Assembly: GCA_017940255.1 (NCBI GenBank)
Contig: JAGAZB010000009.1
Coordinates: 1-64,000, forward strand
Reading direction: 5' to 3'
DNA from: Treponema sp.
GTDB taxonomy: Bacteria; Spirochaetota; Spirochaetia; Treponematales; Treponemataceae
DNA: 64,000 nt
In this document: in pieces, positions 42,310 through 51,102 of the stretch
Numbering within the stretch: the first letter of the stretch is position 1
How the letters are laid out: every line of letters starts with the position of its first letter
Translations under genes and position numbers: made by a program
Notes under the pieces: generated by a model
What the model was told of the DNA's origin: nothing
Seen by the model: the letters and a program-made list of their open reading frames with translations, nothing else
Database searches by the model: none

Positions 42310-42564
42310 CTACAGCAAATCATCCATATCATCAAAAAGCCATTCTGGAGTCATTTCAAAAGTTTCGTCTTCCCAATAGCTGGCTTTTCCTTCATATAAA
42401 CCTAAAAGGCGTTTTCTTTGCTTAGGCTTTTCTTCAATTTTTGTAAGCTGTGCAACAGGCTTCTTTGCACGACCATATAAAATCTGAATGCTGTTACCAT
42501 TCATAACTTCATCAAGAACCGAGGAAAACTGAGATTTAAATTCACCGACTGTCATCTGTTTCAT
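42310..42564 (-). CDS. Phd/YefM-type antitoxin
   Basis: An 84-residue antitoxin. The N-terminal Phd/YefM fold is MKQMTVGEFKSQFSSVLDEV with an ILYGRAKKPVAQLTKI strand; the acidic C terminus (TPEWLFDDMDDLL) is suited to binding the toxin. There is no SD; a TTGACA-17-TATCAT promoter lies 6 bases before the ATG. Confidence 0.88.
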   Translation of the reverse strand: MKQMTVGEFKSQFSSVLDEVMNGNSIQILYGRAKKPVAQLTKIEEKPKQRKRLLGLYEGKASYWEDETFEMTPEWLFDDMDDLL

Positions 42565-42570
42565 AAGGAT

Positions 42571-42599
42571 ATGATATGATTAACTTGTCAAGTTGTCAA
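42571..42599 (-). promoter_or_regulatory. Promoter of the toxin-antitoxin pair (leaderless type)
   Basis: Minus strand TTGACA (42594-42599), 17-bp spacer, TATCAT (42571-42576), then 6 bases to the antitoxin ATG. A second TTGACA overlaps at 42586-42591. Confidence 0.7.
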
Positions 42600-42612
42600 G
42601 AATATTTTTTGA

Positions 42613-42679
42613 CCACTTATCGCAATAAATTGCCACTTGTCACCAAAAATATTACATGGCTGGCTCATTGTCTTATACT
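42613..42679 (+). promoter_or_regulatory. Direct repeats and promoter of the second LytTR module
   Basis: CCACTTATC (42613-42621) and CCACTTGTC (42633-42641), period 20 bp, are followed 9 bases later by ATTACA (42651-42656), a 17-bp spacer and TATACT (42674-42679), 7 bases before the ATG. The layout mirrors the promoter at 18399-18468. Confidence 0.55.
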
Positions 42680-42686
42680 GCGACGT

Positions 42687-43268
42687 ATGAAAAGAACAAT
42701 TATTTTATCGCTTGTGGTCGCATTAATTTGCTGGGGTGGATTTGCAGGTGAAAGCCAGGAAGAGGTTTCTACAGATTTTAATTATAGAACCGTTTCCGGA
42801 GGCTTTTGGTCTTGCGGACAGGATTTTTCAGGCGGACTTGGAGAATTTGGAATAAATCTTCTTCCATGCGAAAAATCTTTTGTTTTAAGAGACTGCATTT
42901 ATGTGCAGGGAGAAGGCGGCTCCTTAGATATGAACAATAAGCTTAGCTTCGGAGCTTTAGAAATAGGAGATAAGCTGATTTTGGGAGGCCGGGTTTATGG
43001 TCAGGGATTTATTGTAAGAAGCTATGGTTTTACAGCATGTGCCATCGGGTTATTTGCTTGCGAGGGACATACTTTTTTTGAAAGGCCCTTTATGATTAAT
43101 TTGACCTTTGGAGGAGGCTTTGAATTTCAGTTTTCAAAAAATACGGCCTTTGTTCTTGAGTTTGGAGGAATTAACCGTTTCCTTGCAGGAGGAGATAAAA
43201 AGACTTATGACTACTTTTCAAAATCAAGTCCTGTACTTACAATAGGATACAGAACCTTCAGGAGATAA
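42687..43268 (+). CDS. Predicted outer-membrane beta-barrel protein
   Basis: A 193-residue exported protein. The signal peptide (MKRTIILSLVVALICWGGFAG) is followed by alternating beta strands rich in Gly and aromatics, ending in a strand ILT/IGYRTFRR. The ATG at 42687 begins a proper signal peptide; the longer frame at 42576 would run across the promoter. No SD is present. It is first in an operon with LytTR and DUF3021 genes. No homolog is recognised. Confidence 0.65.
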   Translation: MKRTIILSLVVALICWGGFAGESQEEVSTDFNYRTVSGGFWSCGQDFSGGLGEFGINLLPCEKSFVLRDCIYVQGEGGSLDMNNKLSFGALEIGDKLILGGRVYGQGFIVRSYGFTACAIGLFACEGHTFFERPFMINLTFGGGFEFQFSKNTAFVLEFGGINRFLAGGDKKTYDYFSKSSPVLTIGYRTFRR

Positions 43269-43270
43269 CC

Positions 43271-43741
43271 TTGAACACACAAATCAAAATTGAAAAATGC
43301 GATAAGCCCTACTGTGTAATTCATACAGAAGCAGAAAGCGACGACATAAAAGCCATTGCAGAAAAAATCAGCAGTATGGATGAAAGTGGACGTGCCACAA
43401 TGCTTACCGGCTGGGATGGGGATTATTGTATTCAGATAAAGCAGAATGAGATTTTCAGAATCTACAGCATGGACAAAAAGGTTTATCTGGAAACTGAAAA
43501 AGAAAATTTGCTTTTGAAGCTGAGGCTTTATGAGTTCGCAGAGCTGGCAGAAAAATGCGGCTGGACAGATTTCATCAGAATTTCGAATACGGATATTGTA
43601 AACTTTTCAAAGGTAACAAATCTTGATATGTCGCTGACAGGAATTGTTCGCGTTAATTTTACCAACGGAAAATCTGCAATAGTTTCAAGAAGATATATGA
43701 GTAAAATCAAAAGGGAGCTTCTAAATCTGAAGAACCGTTAA
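43271..43741 (+). CDS. LytTR-domain DNA-binding regulator
   Basis: A 156-residue protein. The N-terminal region folds as alpha/beta (CVIHTEAESDDIKAIAEKIS) and the LytTR domain follows (IKQNEIFRIYSMDKKVYLET, GWTDFIRISNTDIVNFSKV, GKSAIVSRRYMSKIKRELL). It starts with TTG, with SD AGGAG 7 bases upstream. It is followed by a DUF3021-like gene, as at 16379-17279. It differs clearly from the other LytTR protein, so this is not a recent duplication. Confidence 0.85.
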   Translation: MNTQIKIEKCDKPYCVIHTEAESDDIKAIAEKISSMDESGRATMLTGWDGDYCIQIKQNEIFRIYSMDKKVYLETEKENLLLKLRLYEFAELAEKCGWTDFIRISNTDIVNFSKVTNLDMSLTGIVRVNFTNGKSAIVSRRYMSKIKRELLNLKNR

Positions 43742-43755
43742 TGAAGGTGATTAAT

Positions 43756-44196
43756 ATGAAAGAATTTTTTAAAAGAGCAATAATGGGATTTGTATATGGG
43801 GTTTTTATTGGCCAGACAATTTTGATTTTGGAATCACTTGCCGGCGGTAAAGGAAACTTTTATCCGGTTTCGGCTTATCTTTTAGAGCATTCAAGCTCGC
43901 AGATTTCTGCTGTAATCATCCAGTATTTTATTACAGGAATAATTGGAATAAGCTTTGCTACAACAACCCTGATTTTTGAGATTGACAGCTGGAGCATAAC
44001 ATCACAGACAGCTCTGCATTTTGCAATCACTTCTCTTGTGATGTATATTTCAGGCTTTTTCTGCGGCTGGTTTCCACATACTGTCAAAAGCACAATAATC
44101 TGGTTTGTAATCTTCATTGTGATTTATGTGATTATGTGGGTGGGCTTTATGTTCTACTTCAAGAAACAGATAAAAAAAATCAATGAGGTTCTGTAA
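43756..44196 (+). CDS. DUF3021-like four-helix membrane protein
   Basis: A 146-residue membrane protein with four hydrophobic segments and a basic tail (YFKKQIKKINEVL). The ATG at 43756 with SD AAGGTGA is preferred over the ATG at 43741 overlapping the LytTR stop. Partner of the LytTR protein by context. Confidence 0.72.
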   Translation: MKEFFKRAIMGFVYGVFIGQTILILESLAGGKGNFYPVSAYLLEHSSSQISAVIIQYFITGIIGISFATTTLIFEIDSWSITSQTALHFAITSLVMYISGFFCGWFPHTVKSTIIWFVIFIVIYVIMWVGFMFYFKKQIKKINEVL

Positions 44197-44225
44197 AAAA
44201 ATAAGCCCGGATTTGAGTTTATTTG

Positions 44226-44708
44226 TCAGATTTTTTTAATAAACCGAAGCTGTTTTTTATCATCAGTATAGCCCTGGGCGCGGTAAAAGTCGTGGGCTTG
44301 CAAGCGGCTTTCTCCAGAGTTTAGGCGCATGCTGTAAGCTCCATTTTGGCGGGCCCATTCTTCTGCGCGCTTAAGCAAAGCAGAACCAATTCCTTGACGT
44401 CTGTAATCAGCCGCAACTGCCAGCCCAAGAATGTTTGCCATGGTAGGGAAGTAGAGAACGTTATATTTTTCTACGTGGATTACGCCTGCGATGCGGGACC
44501 TGCTGTCAGGAGTGTCGTTGTGTGTACCGGTGCATTCTGCCTCTGCAAGGAAAACCGCTTCGCGCGAATTGTCCAGTCCGGCGAACTGCTTTTTCACAAT
44601 CTCAAGTGTGCATTCTTTGTAGCCCAGATCTTTGCGGAAAAGTTCATTCATTGCAGGAATATCGCTTGTGGTTGCCTGCCGGATTTTTATCTGGCTTTCT
44701 TTTTTCAT
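44226..44708 (-). CDS. GNAT-family acetyltransferase
   Basis: A 160-residue acetyltransferase with IRQATTSDIPAMNELFRKDL, the CoA-binding motif AVAADYRRQGIGSALLKRAE and ARQNGAYSMRLNSG. SD AAGGA is present. It is 11 bases downstream of the radical SAM gene. The substrate is unknown. Confidence 0.88.
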   Translation of the reverse strand: MKKESQIKIRQATTSDIPAMNELFRKDLGYKECTLEIVKKQFAGLDNSREAVFLAEAECTGTHNDTPDSRSRIAGVIHVEKYNVLYFPTMANILGLAVAADYRRQGIGSALLKRAEEWARQNGAYSMRLNSGESRLQAHDFYRAQGYTDDKKQLRFIKKI

Positions 44709-44719
44709 TATGTATCCTT

Positions 44720-45847
44720 TTATAACTTATGCTGGCAGTGCCAGATTGGAGTTGCGAGTTTATTGCTGAAGGGCTGTGGGCGGCGGAAGTCTGGCAGCCA
44801 GCTGGTGTCGTCTGTAAGTTCCTGGTAAAAAAGATAGTCAAAGTCGTAGGCTTCAATCAGGTCGCGGATGTCGGCATCTTCCTGGGTAGTGACAAGGCGG
44901 TTTTCCAGATTTGCAAGTGCGGCGCGGCGGGCGGCTTTTTGCTCAGGACTTTCTTCAAAGTTTACAGGAGTGTACTGGTTCATCAAACTGATGATGGCGC
45001 GGCCGTCTGCATTTTCTTTAAGCCAGGCAAGTACATCTGCAGTTTCTTCAAAGTGACCGGGCATAAAAAGGTGGCGCACAATTACTCCGCTGGTCATTTT
45101 GTCGCGTGCCTGGCCGGGCTCTGCCCATTCTGCGGGCTTTGCGTTTGGCGGTTCTGGAATCTCTGCAATTTCAAGAGGATTGTTAGCTATCATCCAGCTG
45201 ATGGCGCGGCTGGCAACTTCCGGGTAGTCTGGAGCCGCAAAGACTTTTTTTGAAAAATTGCTGTCCAGAGTTTTAAGGTCTGGCAGCCAGATTGTAACAA
45301 GATCTTTAAGAAGTTCCAGCATTTCTACGCTTTCGTAAGCCGAAGAGTTCCAGCAGAAGGGGATTGTGACTCCCTGGTCGCGGGCGGCACGAAGGTATTC
45401 TGCAATTCGCGGAATGTGGTGACTTCCTGTAACAAGGTTTATATTTTCTGCACCGGCGGCCTGCAGGCGAAGGCAAATGTCTACAAACTTGGCCTGGTCT
45501 ACAACCCGGCCCATACCATCCTGACTAATCTGATAGTTCTGGCAGAAGGCGCAGCGCAAGGTGCAACCGGTAAAAAAGACGGTTCCGCTGCCGCCAAAAA
45601 CGGTGACCAGTGGCTCTTCGCCAAAGTGAAGCCCCGCGAAAGCAATGCGAAGGTCGGCGGGTTCGCGGCAGAAGCCTGCGTGAAGCCGCTGTCGTCCGGT
45701 GTTCGATTGCACTGCGGTGGTTTCGATACACCCTGTCGGGCACTCAACCACCGAGCTCTTTGTCTCAACTACCGCACTTGCCGTACGGTCCACCCCGCAA
45801 GCCCTTGGACACTGGCGGCACTCTTTATAAAGCTCGTCTATTTGCAT
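44720..45847 (-). CDS. Radical SAM protein (PflA/COG1313-like) with in-frame palindromic insert
   Basis: A 375-residue radical SAM protein of the PflX/COG1313 kind. The 4Fe-4S motif is TGCTLRCAFCQNYQIS (CxxxCxxC). A N-terminal Cys-rich segment CRQCPRACGVDR is normally followed within a few residues by a GFC motif, but here about 27 residues (24-50) intervene, much of them encoded by a palindrome at 45715-45753. The ATG at 45847 overlaps the stop of the upstream gene (TGATG). Confidence 0.82.
   Translation of the reverse strand: MQIDELYKECRQCPRACGVDRTASAVVETKSSVVECPTGCIETTAVQSNTGRQRLHAGFCREPADLRIAFAGLHFGEEPLVTVFGGSGTVFFTGCTLRCAFCQNYQISQDGMGRVVDQAKFVDICLRLQAAGAENINLVTGSHHIPRIAEYLRAARDQGVTIPFCWNSSAYESVEMLELLKDLVTIWLPDLKTLDSNFSKKVFAAPDYPEVASRAISWMIANNPLEIAEIPEPPNAKPAEWAEPGQARDKMTSGVIVRHLFMPGHFEETADVLAWLKENADGRAIISLMNQYTPVNFEESPEQKAARRAALANLENRLVTTQEDADIRDLIEAYDFDYLFYQELTDDTSWLPDFRRPQPFSNKLATPIWHCQHKL
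45715..45753 (-). repeat. Palindrome inserted in frame within the radical SAM gene
   Basis: CGGTGGTTT/AAACCACCG-like arms around TCGATACACCCTGTCGGG and GCAC. The arm and TTTCGA/TCAACCACC words are shared with intergenic palindromes at 19998, 30270, 32654 and 51130. It encodes residues about 32-45. Confidence 0.75.
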
Positions 45848-46251
45848 CAATATGCGCCCTTGCTTACAAGAATCTTCATTAAATCCTGAAGAACATCAAC
45901 ATCCAGTTCTTCTGCTTCAAAGTTTACAAGGCGGCCAAATTCTTCCCAGTCTTTGTCAGAAATCAGATCCTGGTATTCATCACTGTTTTCCAAAAAGGCC
46001 AGGTAAGCTGCCAGACGGTTGCGGTTTTCTTCACTAGGTTCTTCTGCTAAATCTGCAGAGCGGTATATATATTCATTTTCCCAATATTCATAAACAGAAT
46101 CTGCAAGTTCGCCCACAGCAGCGGCGTTTCGCTCAAAAAGTCTGCGGATATCATTTTTTACGAGCTTATAATCACATTTTCCACCATTGTTCTGGCGCTT
46201 GTATTTCAGGCTTTTTTGAATGTCTGTAAGGAATTTATTTATATCAGTCAT
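45847..46251 (-). CDS. Hypothetical acidic protein
   Basis: A 134-residue, mostly helical, acidic soluble protein (MTDINKFLTDIQKSLKYKRQ, then VYEYWENEYIYRSADLAEEP and DKDWEEFGRLVNFEAEEL). No family is recognised. The ATG at 46251 has no SD but has a TATTAT 6 bases upstream, a leaderless arrangement. It overlaps the radical SAM start by 1 base, so the two are coupled. Confidence 0.65.
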   Translation of the reverse strand: MTDINKFLTDIQKSLKYKRQNNGGKCDYKLVKNDIRRLFERNAAAVGELADSVYEYWENEYIYRSADLAEEPSEENRNRLAAYLAFLENSDEYQDLISDKDWEEFGRLVNFEAEELDVDVLQDLMKILVSKGAY

Positions 46252-46257
46252 AAGAAA

Positions 46258-46286
46258 ATAATACCTATTTTCTTGATAAATTTCTA
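46258..46286 (-). promoter_or_regulatory. Promoter of the acidic protein-radical SAM operon (leaderless type)
   Basis: Minus strand TAGAAA (46281-46286), 17-bp spacer, TATTAT (46258-46263), then 6 bases to the ATG at 46251. Confidence 0.45.
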
Positions 46287-46322
46287 CTTTGTATTTATCC
46301 TTAAGGTTGAGGAGTTGTTTGT

Positions 46323-48605
46323 ATGAAGTATAAATTTGCCCTGTCTGCATGCATGGCAGCATGCCTTTTATCTTTGTGTGGCCTTTTTTCTTCTTGTCGT
46401 AATTATTTGGATTTAGAAACTTCTGAAATTGCCGTCTATTTGCCTTTTGGTCAGGAAGATGGCAAAAATGTTACTTTTTCGCGCGAGGCAAGTGCCGATT
46501 CTATTTCTTATTCCTATGTCGTAAATTTTACAGATAAAAATGGCGTAACAACCGAACTTAGCGGAAACAGCGGCGAGCAGCTTGTATTAAAACCGGCAAC
46601 TCCCGGGGACTATGACATTTCCGGCAGCGCTTTTGATGACCGTGGAAAAATGCGCTATCAGGGAGACTGTACGGCAACGGCTCATTCTGGAAAGAAAACT
46701 GATGTGGAACTCACCCTTTATGCTGTAGATATTTCTTCTGAATCAAAACATGTAAAACTTGAACACTGGGAAAAGGGTATAAAAATCACAGTTTCCTGGC
46801 GCGAAGGCGACGGACAGTGGGAATTTGGCAACACCTACATGTATAATGAAGACACTGGCAGCGAGTTGAAAATCACAAGTCTTCCAGAAAAAGATAAGCC
46901 GGTTGTAATGTATTGTTCCCTTACCGATCCTGGATACATTTATTCTTTCCATTGTGAATTGAATGTGGGAAGCTCTCAATGTTCTGAATCTGTTTCTATT
47001 TTGGCAAAAGCGGGTGATTCATCATATATTTATTATGATGACGACTACTATAAGACTTCTCTAACTTTGGATTCATCTGGAACTCTAAAGATTGGAAAAG
47101 ATATTACCTCATATTTTGATTCTAATAAGATTAGTCAGATAAAAGATATTGATTACTACTTTGATTTTTACGGATTAAATTCTGATGTAAGTGCACCAAG
47201 CGATAAAGCTGTATGGCTTAGTTGTTCAAGATTGAGTTATAGCGAAAAGGCAAGTTTTATTAAGAATGGCTTGAATCTGTGGGAAGCATTTGCCGAAAGT
47301 CTTGGAAAACTTACTGATTATAAATACTTTTACGTTTATCTTTGTGTGGAATTCACAGATCCACTTGCAAGTTCAACAATCGTCAGAACTCCTTTTATTT
47401 GTTCTGATAAAGCTACTGTAAATAAACCTGCTGAATTAAAAACTGGTAAACACATTACAATTGAACCTGTTAGTGATGGTATTAAAATTCAGCTAAAATG
47501 GCTTGATGGTGATGGAGAACTGGAAGACTGGTCTGGAGTTACCGAGGTTAATTCAAAAATTAAGTTTGATTTTTATGGTGACAATGTAAAGCCTAGCTCT
47601 AACAATACCAGCCTTGAATATATTTATCCGTTTACTACTGCCGGCGAAACTTACGAGTTTGTATATGGATTCTCTGGAGGTGAATATCACGAAGAAAGAG
47701 TCTGGTGTAAGGCAACTGGCGGAATTGGCTCTGTTTATGATTCTGCAAAATGGAGAAAAACAAAAATTTCAATTGATTACGATAGTGTGGCATCAGAATA
47801 TATGTTTAAATTTGATACAACACCATCTTCTGTAGTTTCTTCAGATAAATACTCCAGATTTAAAATGCTAAAGTTGGATACTCAGATTTGGGGCGGACTA
47901 AGTGATTTTTCTAATGCCGCATTCCTTAGTGGTCATGAATTGGATTTAACAACTTCAATGAGTGAAGGAGACTATTTACTTACTTCTAATACTCTGGATT
48001 ATTTTGGAACTGCAGCAAAATACAGAATTGCAGGTTATAGTACCTTCTTTATTCAAAGCACTATGAAATTTAAGATAGTCGGATGTGATACAGATTTCGT
48101 TTCTGAAGCTGTGTCTACACAGGTCAATTATACCGGCCCAGTATATACTGACAAATACATTGAAGGTACTGAAGATAAGGGTAAAGGTTGGGATATTTAT
48201 TATAGTTGTTTTGAAAAGGATTATCAGAAATTTAAGATGACAAGCTTTGAAAATGATTCAGTGGCATTCAGCTTGTCTGGTAGTTTTGATAATGATACTT
48301 TTGAATTGCAGATTAGAAAGGCTCTTACAAGTGTTCAGGCTGGTCAAAAGTACAGTATTACATTCAACCTTAAGTGTACTGAGGCGCTTGAATCATTTGA
48401 ATATGATGTATTTGATGACAGCGGATTTGTTGCAGGTGGAAATATTAAGGATTTAAGCGGAGTACCTGCGGCTGCAAATACAAGTATACCTGTCACATTA
48501 GTAGTTGATTCAACAAATATATCTGGTGTAGCATCTCTGAGTCTTATTCCATTTACAAGTGGAAGCTATTCTATCTCAGATTTGAATGTCACCGAGGTAA
48601 ACTAA
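46323..48605 (+). CDS. Large lipoprotein with internal repeats
   Basis: A 760-residue secreted lipoprotein. The signal peptide ends in LFSSC (lipobox). Two related segments begin KHVKLEHWEKGIKITVSW (about residue 141) and KHITIEPVSDGIKIQLKW (about 376), each beginning a beta-rich unit of about 120 residues. The C-terminal 150 residues form a jelly-roll-like carbohydrate-binding-module pattern (FSLSGSFDNDTFELQI, SITFNLKC, SVSDLNV-type ending); this is inferred from the pattern only. SD GAGGAG is present. The stop overlaps the tatD start (TAATG). Confidence 0.75.
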   Translation: MKYKFALSACMAACLLSLCGLFSSCRNYLDLETSEIAVYLPFGQEDGKNVTFSREASADSISYSYVVNFTDKNGVTTELSGNSGEQLVLKPATPGDYDISGSAFDDRGKMRYQGDCTATAHSGKKTDVELTLYAVDISSESKHVKLEHWEKGIKITVSWREGDGQWEFGNTYMYNEDTGSELKITSLPEKDKPVVMYCSLTDPGYIYSFHCELNVGSSQCSESVSILAKAGDSSYIYYDDDYYKTSLTLDSSGTLKIGKDITSYFDSNKISQIKDIDYYFDFYGLNSDVSAPSDKAVWLSCSRLSYSEKASFIKNGLNLWEAFAESLGKLTDYKYFYVYLCVEFTDPLASSTIVRTPFICSDKATVNKPAELKTGKHITIEPVSDGIKIQLKWLDGDGELEDWSGVTEVNSKIKFDFYGDNVKPSSNNTSLEYIYPFTTAGETYEFVYGFSGGEYHEERVWCKATGGIGSVYDSAKWRKTKISIDYDSVASEYMFKFDTTPSSVVSSDKYSRFKMLKLDTQIWGGLSDFSNAAFLSGHELDLTTSMSEGDYLLTSNTLDYFGTAAKYRIAGYSTFFIQSTMKFKIVGCDTDFVSEAVSTQVNYTGPVYTDKYIEGTEDKGKGWDIYYSCFEKDYQKFKMTSFENDSVAFSLSGSFDNDTFELQIRKALTSVQAGQKYSITFNLKCTEALESFEYDVFDDSGFVAGGNIKDLSGVPAAANTSIPVTLVVDSTNISGVASLSLIPFTSGSYSISDLNVTEVN

Positions 48606-49495
48606 TGTTCAGCGATACACATTTTCATTTTAAGATGATGACTGAAGAACGCGGCGTGGATGGCGTGGCGGTTTTGTCTGCAATGGCGGCAAGAAATTGC
48701 TTTTTTGGCTTAGATATTGGAACCCATTGTGATGATTTAGCAGAACGTCAGTCTTGTGTGGAGAAGGCGATTGCGGGCTTAACGGACTCGCTGCTTGCAG
48801 AAAGAGCGCGAATCTTTATGTATTTTTCTGCTGGAATCTGGCCGGATGTGGGTGCAATTCACGAAAGAGGTGAGCAGATGAAGAAGCTGCGCGCTTCTAT
48901 AGAGAGTGTGGGCTCGGGGGGCGACCAGGACATTTTGAACCGCCGGATTGTTGCGGTGGGTGAGTGTGGTATTGATCATCACTGGAACCCAAGTGGAGAA
49001 GACGGCCGTTGTGAATCTGATTTTGACGAAAAAACTTATCGCGGCGAGCGCGAACTTTTTGAAGCCCAGCTGGAGCTGGCACGCGAATTAAATCTTCCTG
49101 TAATTGTTCACAGTCGTGATGGTTTTGAAGACACAATGGATTGCATTAAAAACGTGGGCTACGACAGGGGAATTATTCATTGTTATAGTTACGGCATAGA
49201 AGAAGCCCGGGCCTTTTTGGATAGAGGCTGGTACATCGCTTTTGGTGGAGCCATCACATACAACAAAAAAGCCAAACTTGAGGCTGTAAAAGATTTGCTC
49301 CGCTTTGTGCCTGCCGACCGCTTTTTGTGCGAAACCGATTCCCCTTATCTGGCTCCCGTCCCTTTACGCGGCACCGTAAATACTCCCGTAAACGTAGAAC
49401 ATGTTTACAACTTCGCCTCGGAAGTCCGCGGCTGTTCGCCGGAAGAATTAAGCGGCATTGTGGATGAAAATATTCGGGCTTTGTTTAAGATTTAA
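48605..49495 (+). CDS. tatD: TatD-family metal-dependent hydrolase
   Basis: A 296-residue deoxyribonuclease-type amidohydrolase. Metal ligands are visible in DTHFHF, GECGIDHHW (Glu), VHSRDGFED, HCYSYG and CETDSPYLAPVP. The start is coupled to the lipoprotein stop. The end abuts the convergent pseudouridine synthase stop with no intervening base. Confidence 0.9.
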   Translation: MFSDTHFHFKMMTEERGVDGVAVLSAMAARNCFFGLDIGTHCDDLAERQSCVEKAIAGLTDSLLAERARIFMYFSAGIWPDVGAIHERGEQMKKLRASIESVGSGGDQDILNRRIVAVGECGIDHHWNPSGEDGRCESDFDEKTYRGERELFEAQLELARELNLPVIVHSRDGFEDTMDCIKNVGYDRGIIHCYSYGIEEARAFLDRGWYIAFGGAITYNKKAKLEAVKDLLRFVPADRFLCETDSPYLAPVPLRGTVNTPVNVEHVYNFASEVRGCSPEELSGIVDENIRALFKI

Positions 49496-50089
49496 TTATT
49501 TTTGAAGAAGAGAAAGTTCTTCTTCCGAAAGTTTCCTGTACGCGCCCGCTTCCAGCTTTTCCGGCAGTTCAAGTTCCCCAATGCGAATGCGTTTTAGTTG
49601 TAAAACTTCATTCCCCAGGGCGCGGAAGATGCGCCTTACTTCGTGAAATTTGCCTTCAAACACAGTGATATCGCAGTCTTCATCGCTTACAAAGTTCAAC
49701 TTTGCTGGTGCGCTCTGCTGCTGGGGGAACTTTTTTTCAGCGGGCAAAACAAGTCCCTGCTCTGAGCGTGTAATGTAATCATCCTTTTCTTTTAGAGTCA
49801 GCGGTCTGCTAAGTTTTGCACGGTAAGTTTTAGGAAGACTCAGACCTCCAATGCCCTCTGCCGCCGCAATTTTATGGGAAAATTGTCCATCGGTGGTAAA
49901 AAGCAGCAGCCCGCTGGTATCGCAGTCCAGCCTGCCGATTGTGTGGAGGCGGTGCCCGCGTTTTGCTCCCTGCACCAGAGCCCGGAGCTCTGGAGAGAGC
50001 AAATCATAAACAGTGCTATGAGAATCAGAGACAGCCGAGCAGACATAACCGCAGGGTTTATTCATTATTAAATAAATCTCGTCCGCCAT
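49496..50089 (-). CDS. RsuA/RluE-family pseudouridine synthase without S4 domain
   Basis: A 197-residue rRNA pseudouridine synthase. The catalytic Asp is in GRLDCDTSGLLLFTTDG, with MNKPCGYVCS at the start and FEGKFHEVRRIFRALG near the end. The S4 domain of RsuA/RluB is absent, as in RluE, so the target may be 23S rRNA. The ATG at 50089 is preferred; the start lies inside the 3' end of the methyltransferase gene (32-base overlap). Confidence 0.87.
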   Translation of the reverse strand: MADEIYLIMNKPCGYVCSAVSDSHSTVYDLLSPELRALVQGAKRGHRLHTIGRLDCDTSGLLLFTTDGQFSHKIAAAEGIGGLSLPKTYRAKLSRPLTLKEKDDYITRSEQGLVLPAEKKFPQQQSAPAKLNFVSDEDCDITVFEGKFHEVRRIFRALGNEVLQLKRIRIGELELPEKLEAGAYRKLSEEELSLLQK

Positions 50090-51071
50090 AAGAACCCTGC
50101 TTTTTTTGTAGCGCGCCTGTATTTCTTTCCCAGAAAACACCGTCACTGTAGCCTTGAATTGCCTTGTCTTCCTCCGCCATTAGCAGACGTTTTTCAGCGA
50201 GCATACAGTATTCTTCATTCATTTCTATTCCGCACCAGCGGCGGCCAAGTTTTTTTGCAACAACACTGGCGGTTCCGCTGCCTAAAAATGGGTCAAAAAC
50301 AACATCGCCGGGACGACTGCTTGCAAGTATCAATTTAGCATAAAGTTTTTCAGGCTTTTGTGTGGGGTGATCGGTATTTTCCGGCATAGACCAGAAAGGA
50401 ATGCTGATATCATCCCAAAAGTTTGAAGGATAGGTAAGGCGGAAGTTTCCATCCTCTTCTTCTTCCCAGTCTTTTGGTTTACCCCCCTTGCCACCTTCGC
50501 GGTATGGGGCTATTACCTTGCGCTTCATTTTTACGGCTTCTACATCAAAATAGTAATCATCAGGATTTTTTACACCAAACCAGATGTCTTCCATGCCGTT
50601 TTTCCAGTTTGATTTAGCACCGCGGCCCTTTTCTCTTTGCCAGGTGATGCGATTAAGCACAGTAAGTTCGCCTTCCATGGCCCGCTGCAGGGCGGAAGTG
50701 CATTTCCAGTCGCCGCACATATAAAGGGAACCCTTCGGCTTTAGCTTGCGGCAAACCAACGGAAACCAGCTTGCAAGATAAGCTTCGTAATCTTTTTCAG
50801 AGCGGGCCGCAAAGGTTTTTCCGTTGAAATTTTTTGTGAGGTTATATGGCGGATCAATAATAATTAAATCTGCAAATTCATCTGGCAGAAGGGGGAGGGC
50901 AGCAAGCAAATCTGCATTTATGGTTTTATCTAGAAAATTTGTGATTGTTTCCGAAGTATTCTTTTCTGCAGAACCTGTTTTAATCAGCCTTTGTCTTAAA
51001 TCATCTTTTTCGTCTTCTAAAAGTGTGATTGTTCTGTTTCGGCCTGCGCGTATTTTCTCTACTTTTTCCAT
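50058..51071 (-). CDS. Orphan beta-class DNA adenine methyltransferase
   Basis: A 337-residue DNA methyltransferase. The catalytic motif IIIDPPYNL precedes a target-recognition region and the SAM motif DPFLGSGTASVVA, the order of beta-class N6-adenine enzymes. No restriction endonuclease gene is nearby, so it is an orphan, like CcrM-type regulators. The ATG at 51071 is chosen; the longer frame starting at 51161 reads into the mobile element at 51103-51229. Confidence 0.88.
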   Translation of the reverse strand: MEKVEKIRAGRNRTITLLEDEKDDLRQRLIKTGSAEKNTSETITNFLDKTINADLLAALPLLPDEFADLIIIDPPYNLTKNFNGKTFAARSEKDYEAYLASWFPLVCRKLKPKGSLYMCGDWKCTSALQRAMEGELTVLNRITWQREKGRGAKSNWKNGMEDIWFGVKNPDDYYFDVEAVKMKRKVIAPYREGGKGGKPKDWEEEEDGNFRLTYPSNFWDDISIPFWSMPENTDHPTQKPEKLYAKLILASSRPGDVVFDPFLGSGTASVVAKKLGRRWCGIEMNEEYCMLAEKRLLMAEEDKAIQGYSDGVFWERNTGALQKKQGSYGGRDLFNNE

Positions 51072-51102
51072 TTGTCTGCTTCTACCTTGGCCCCTGGGCA
51101 AA

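Noticed and set aside
44346..45253. Plus-strand frames across the acetyltransferase and radical SAM genes
   Set aside because: They are antisense to recognised domains and lack starts with an SD.
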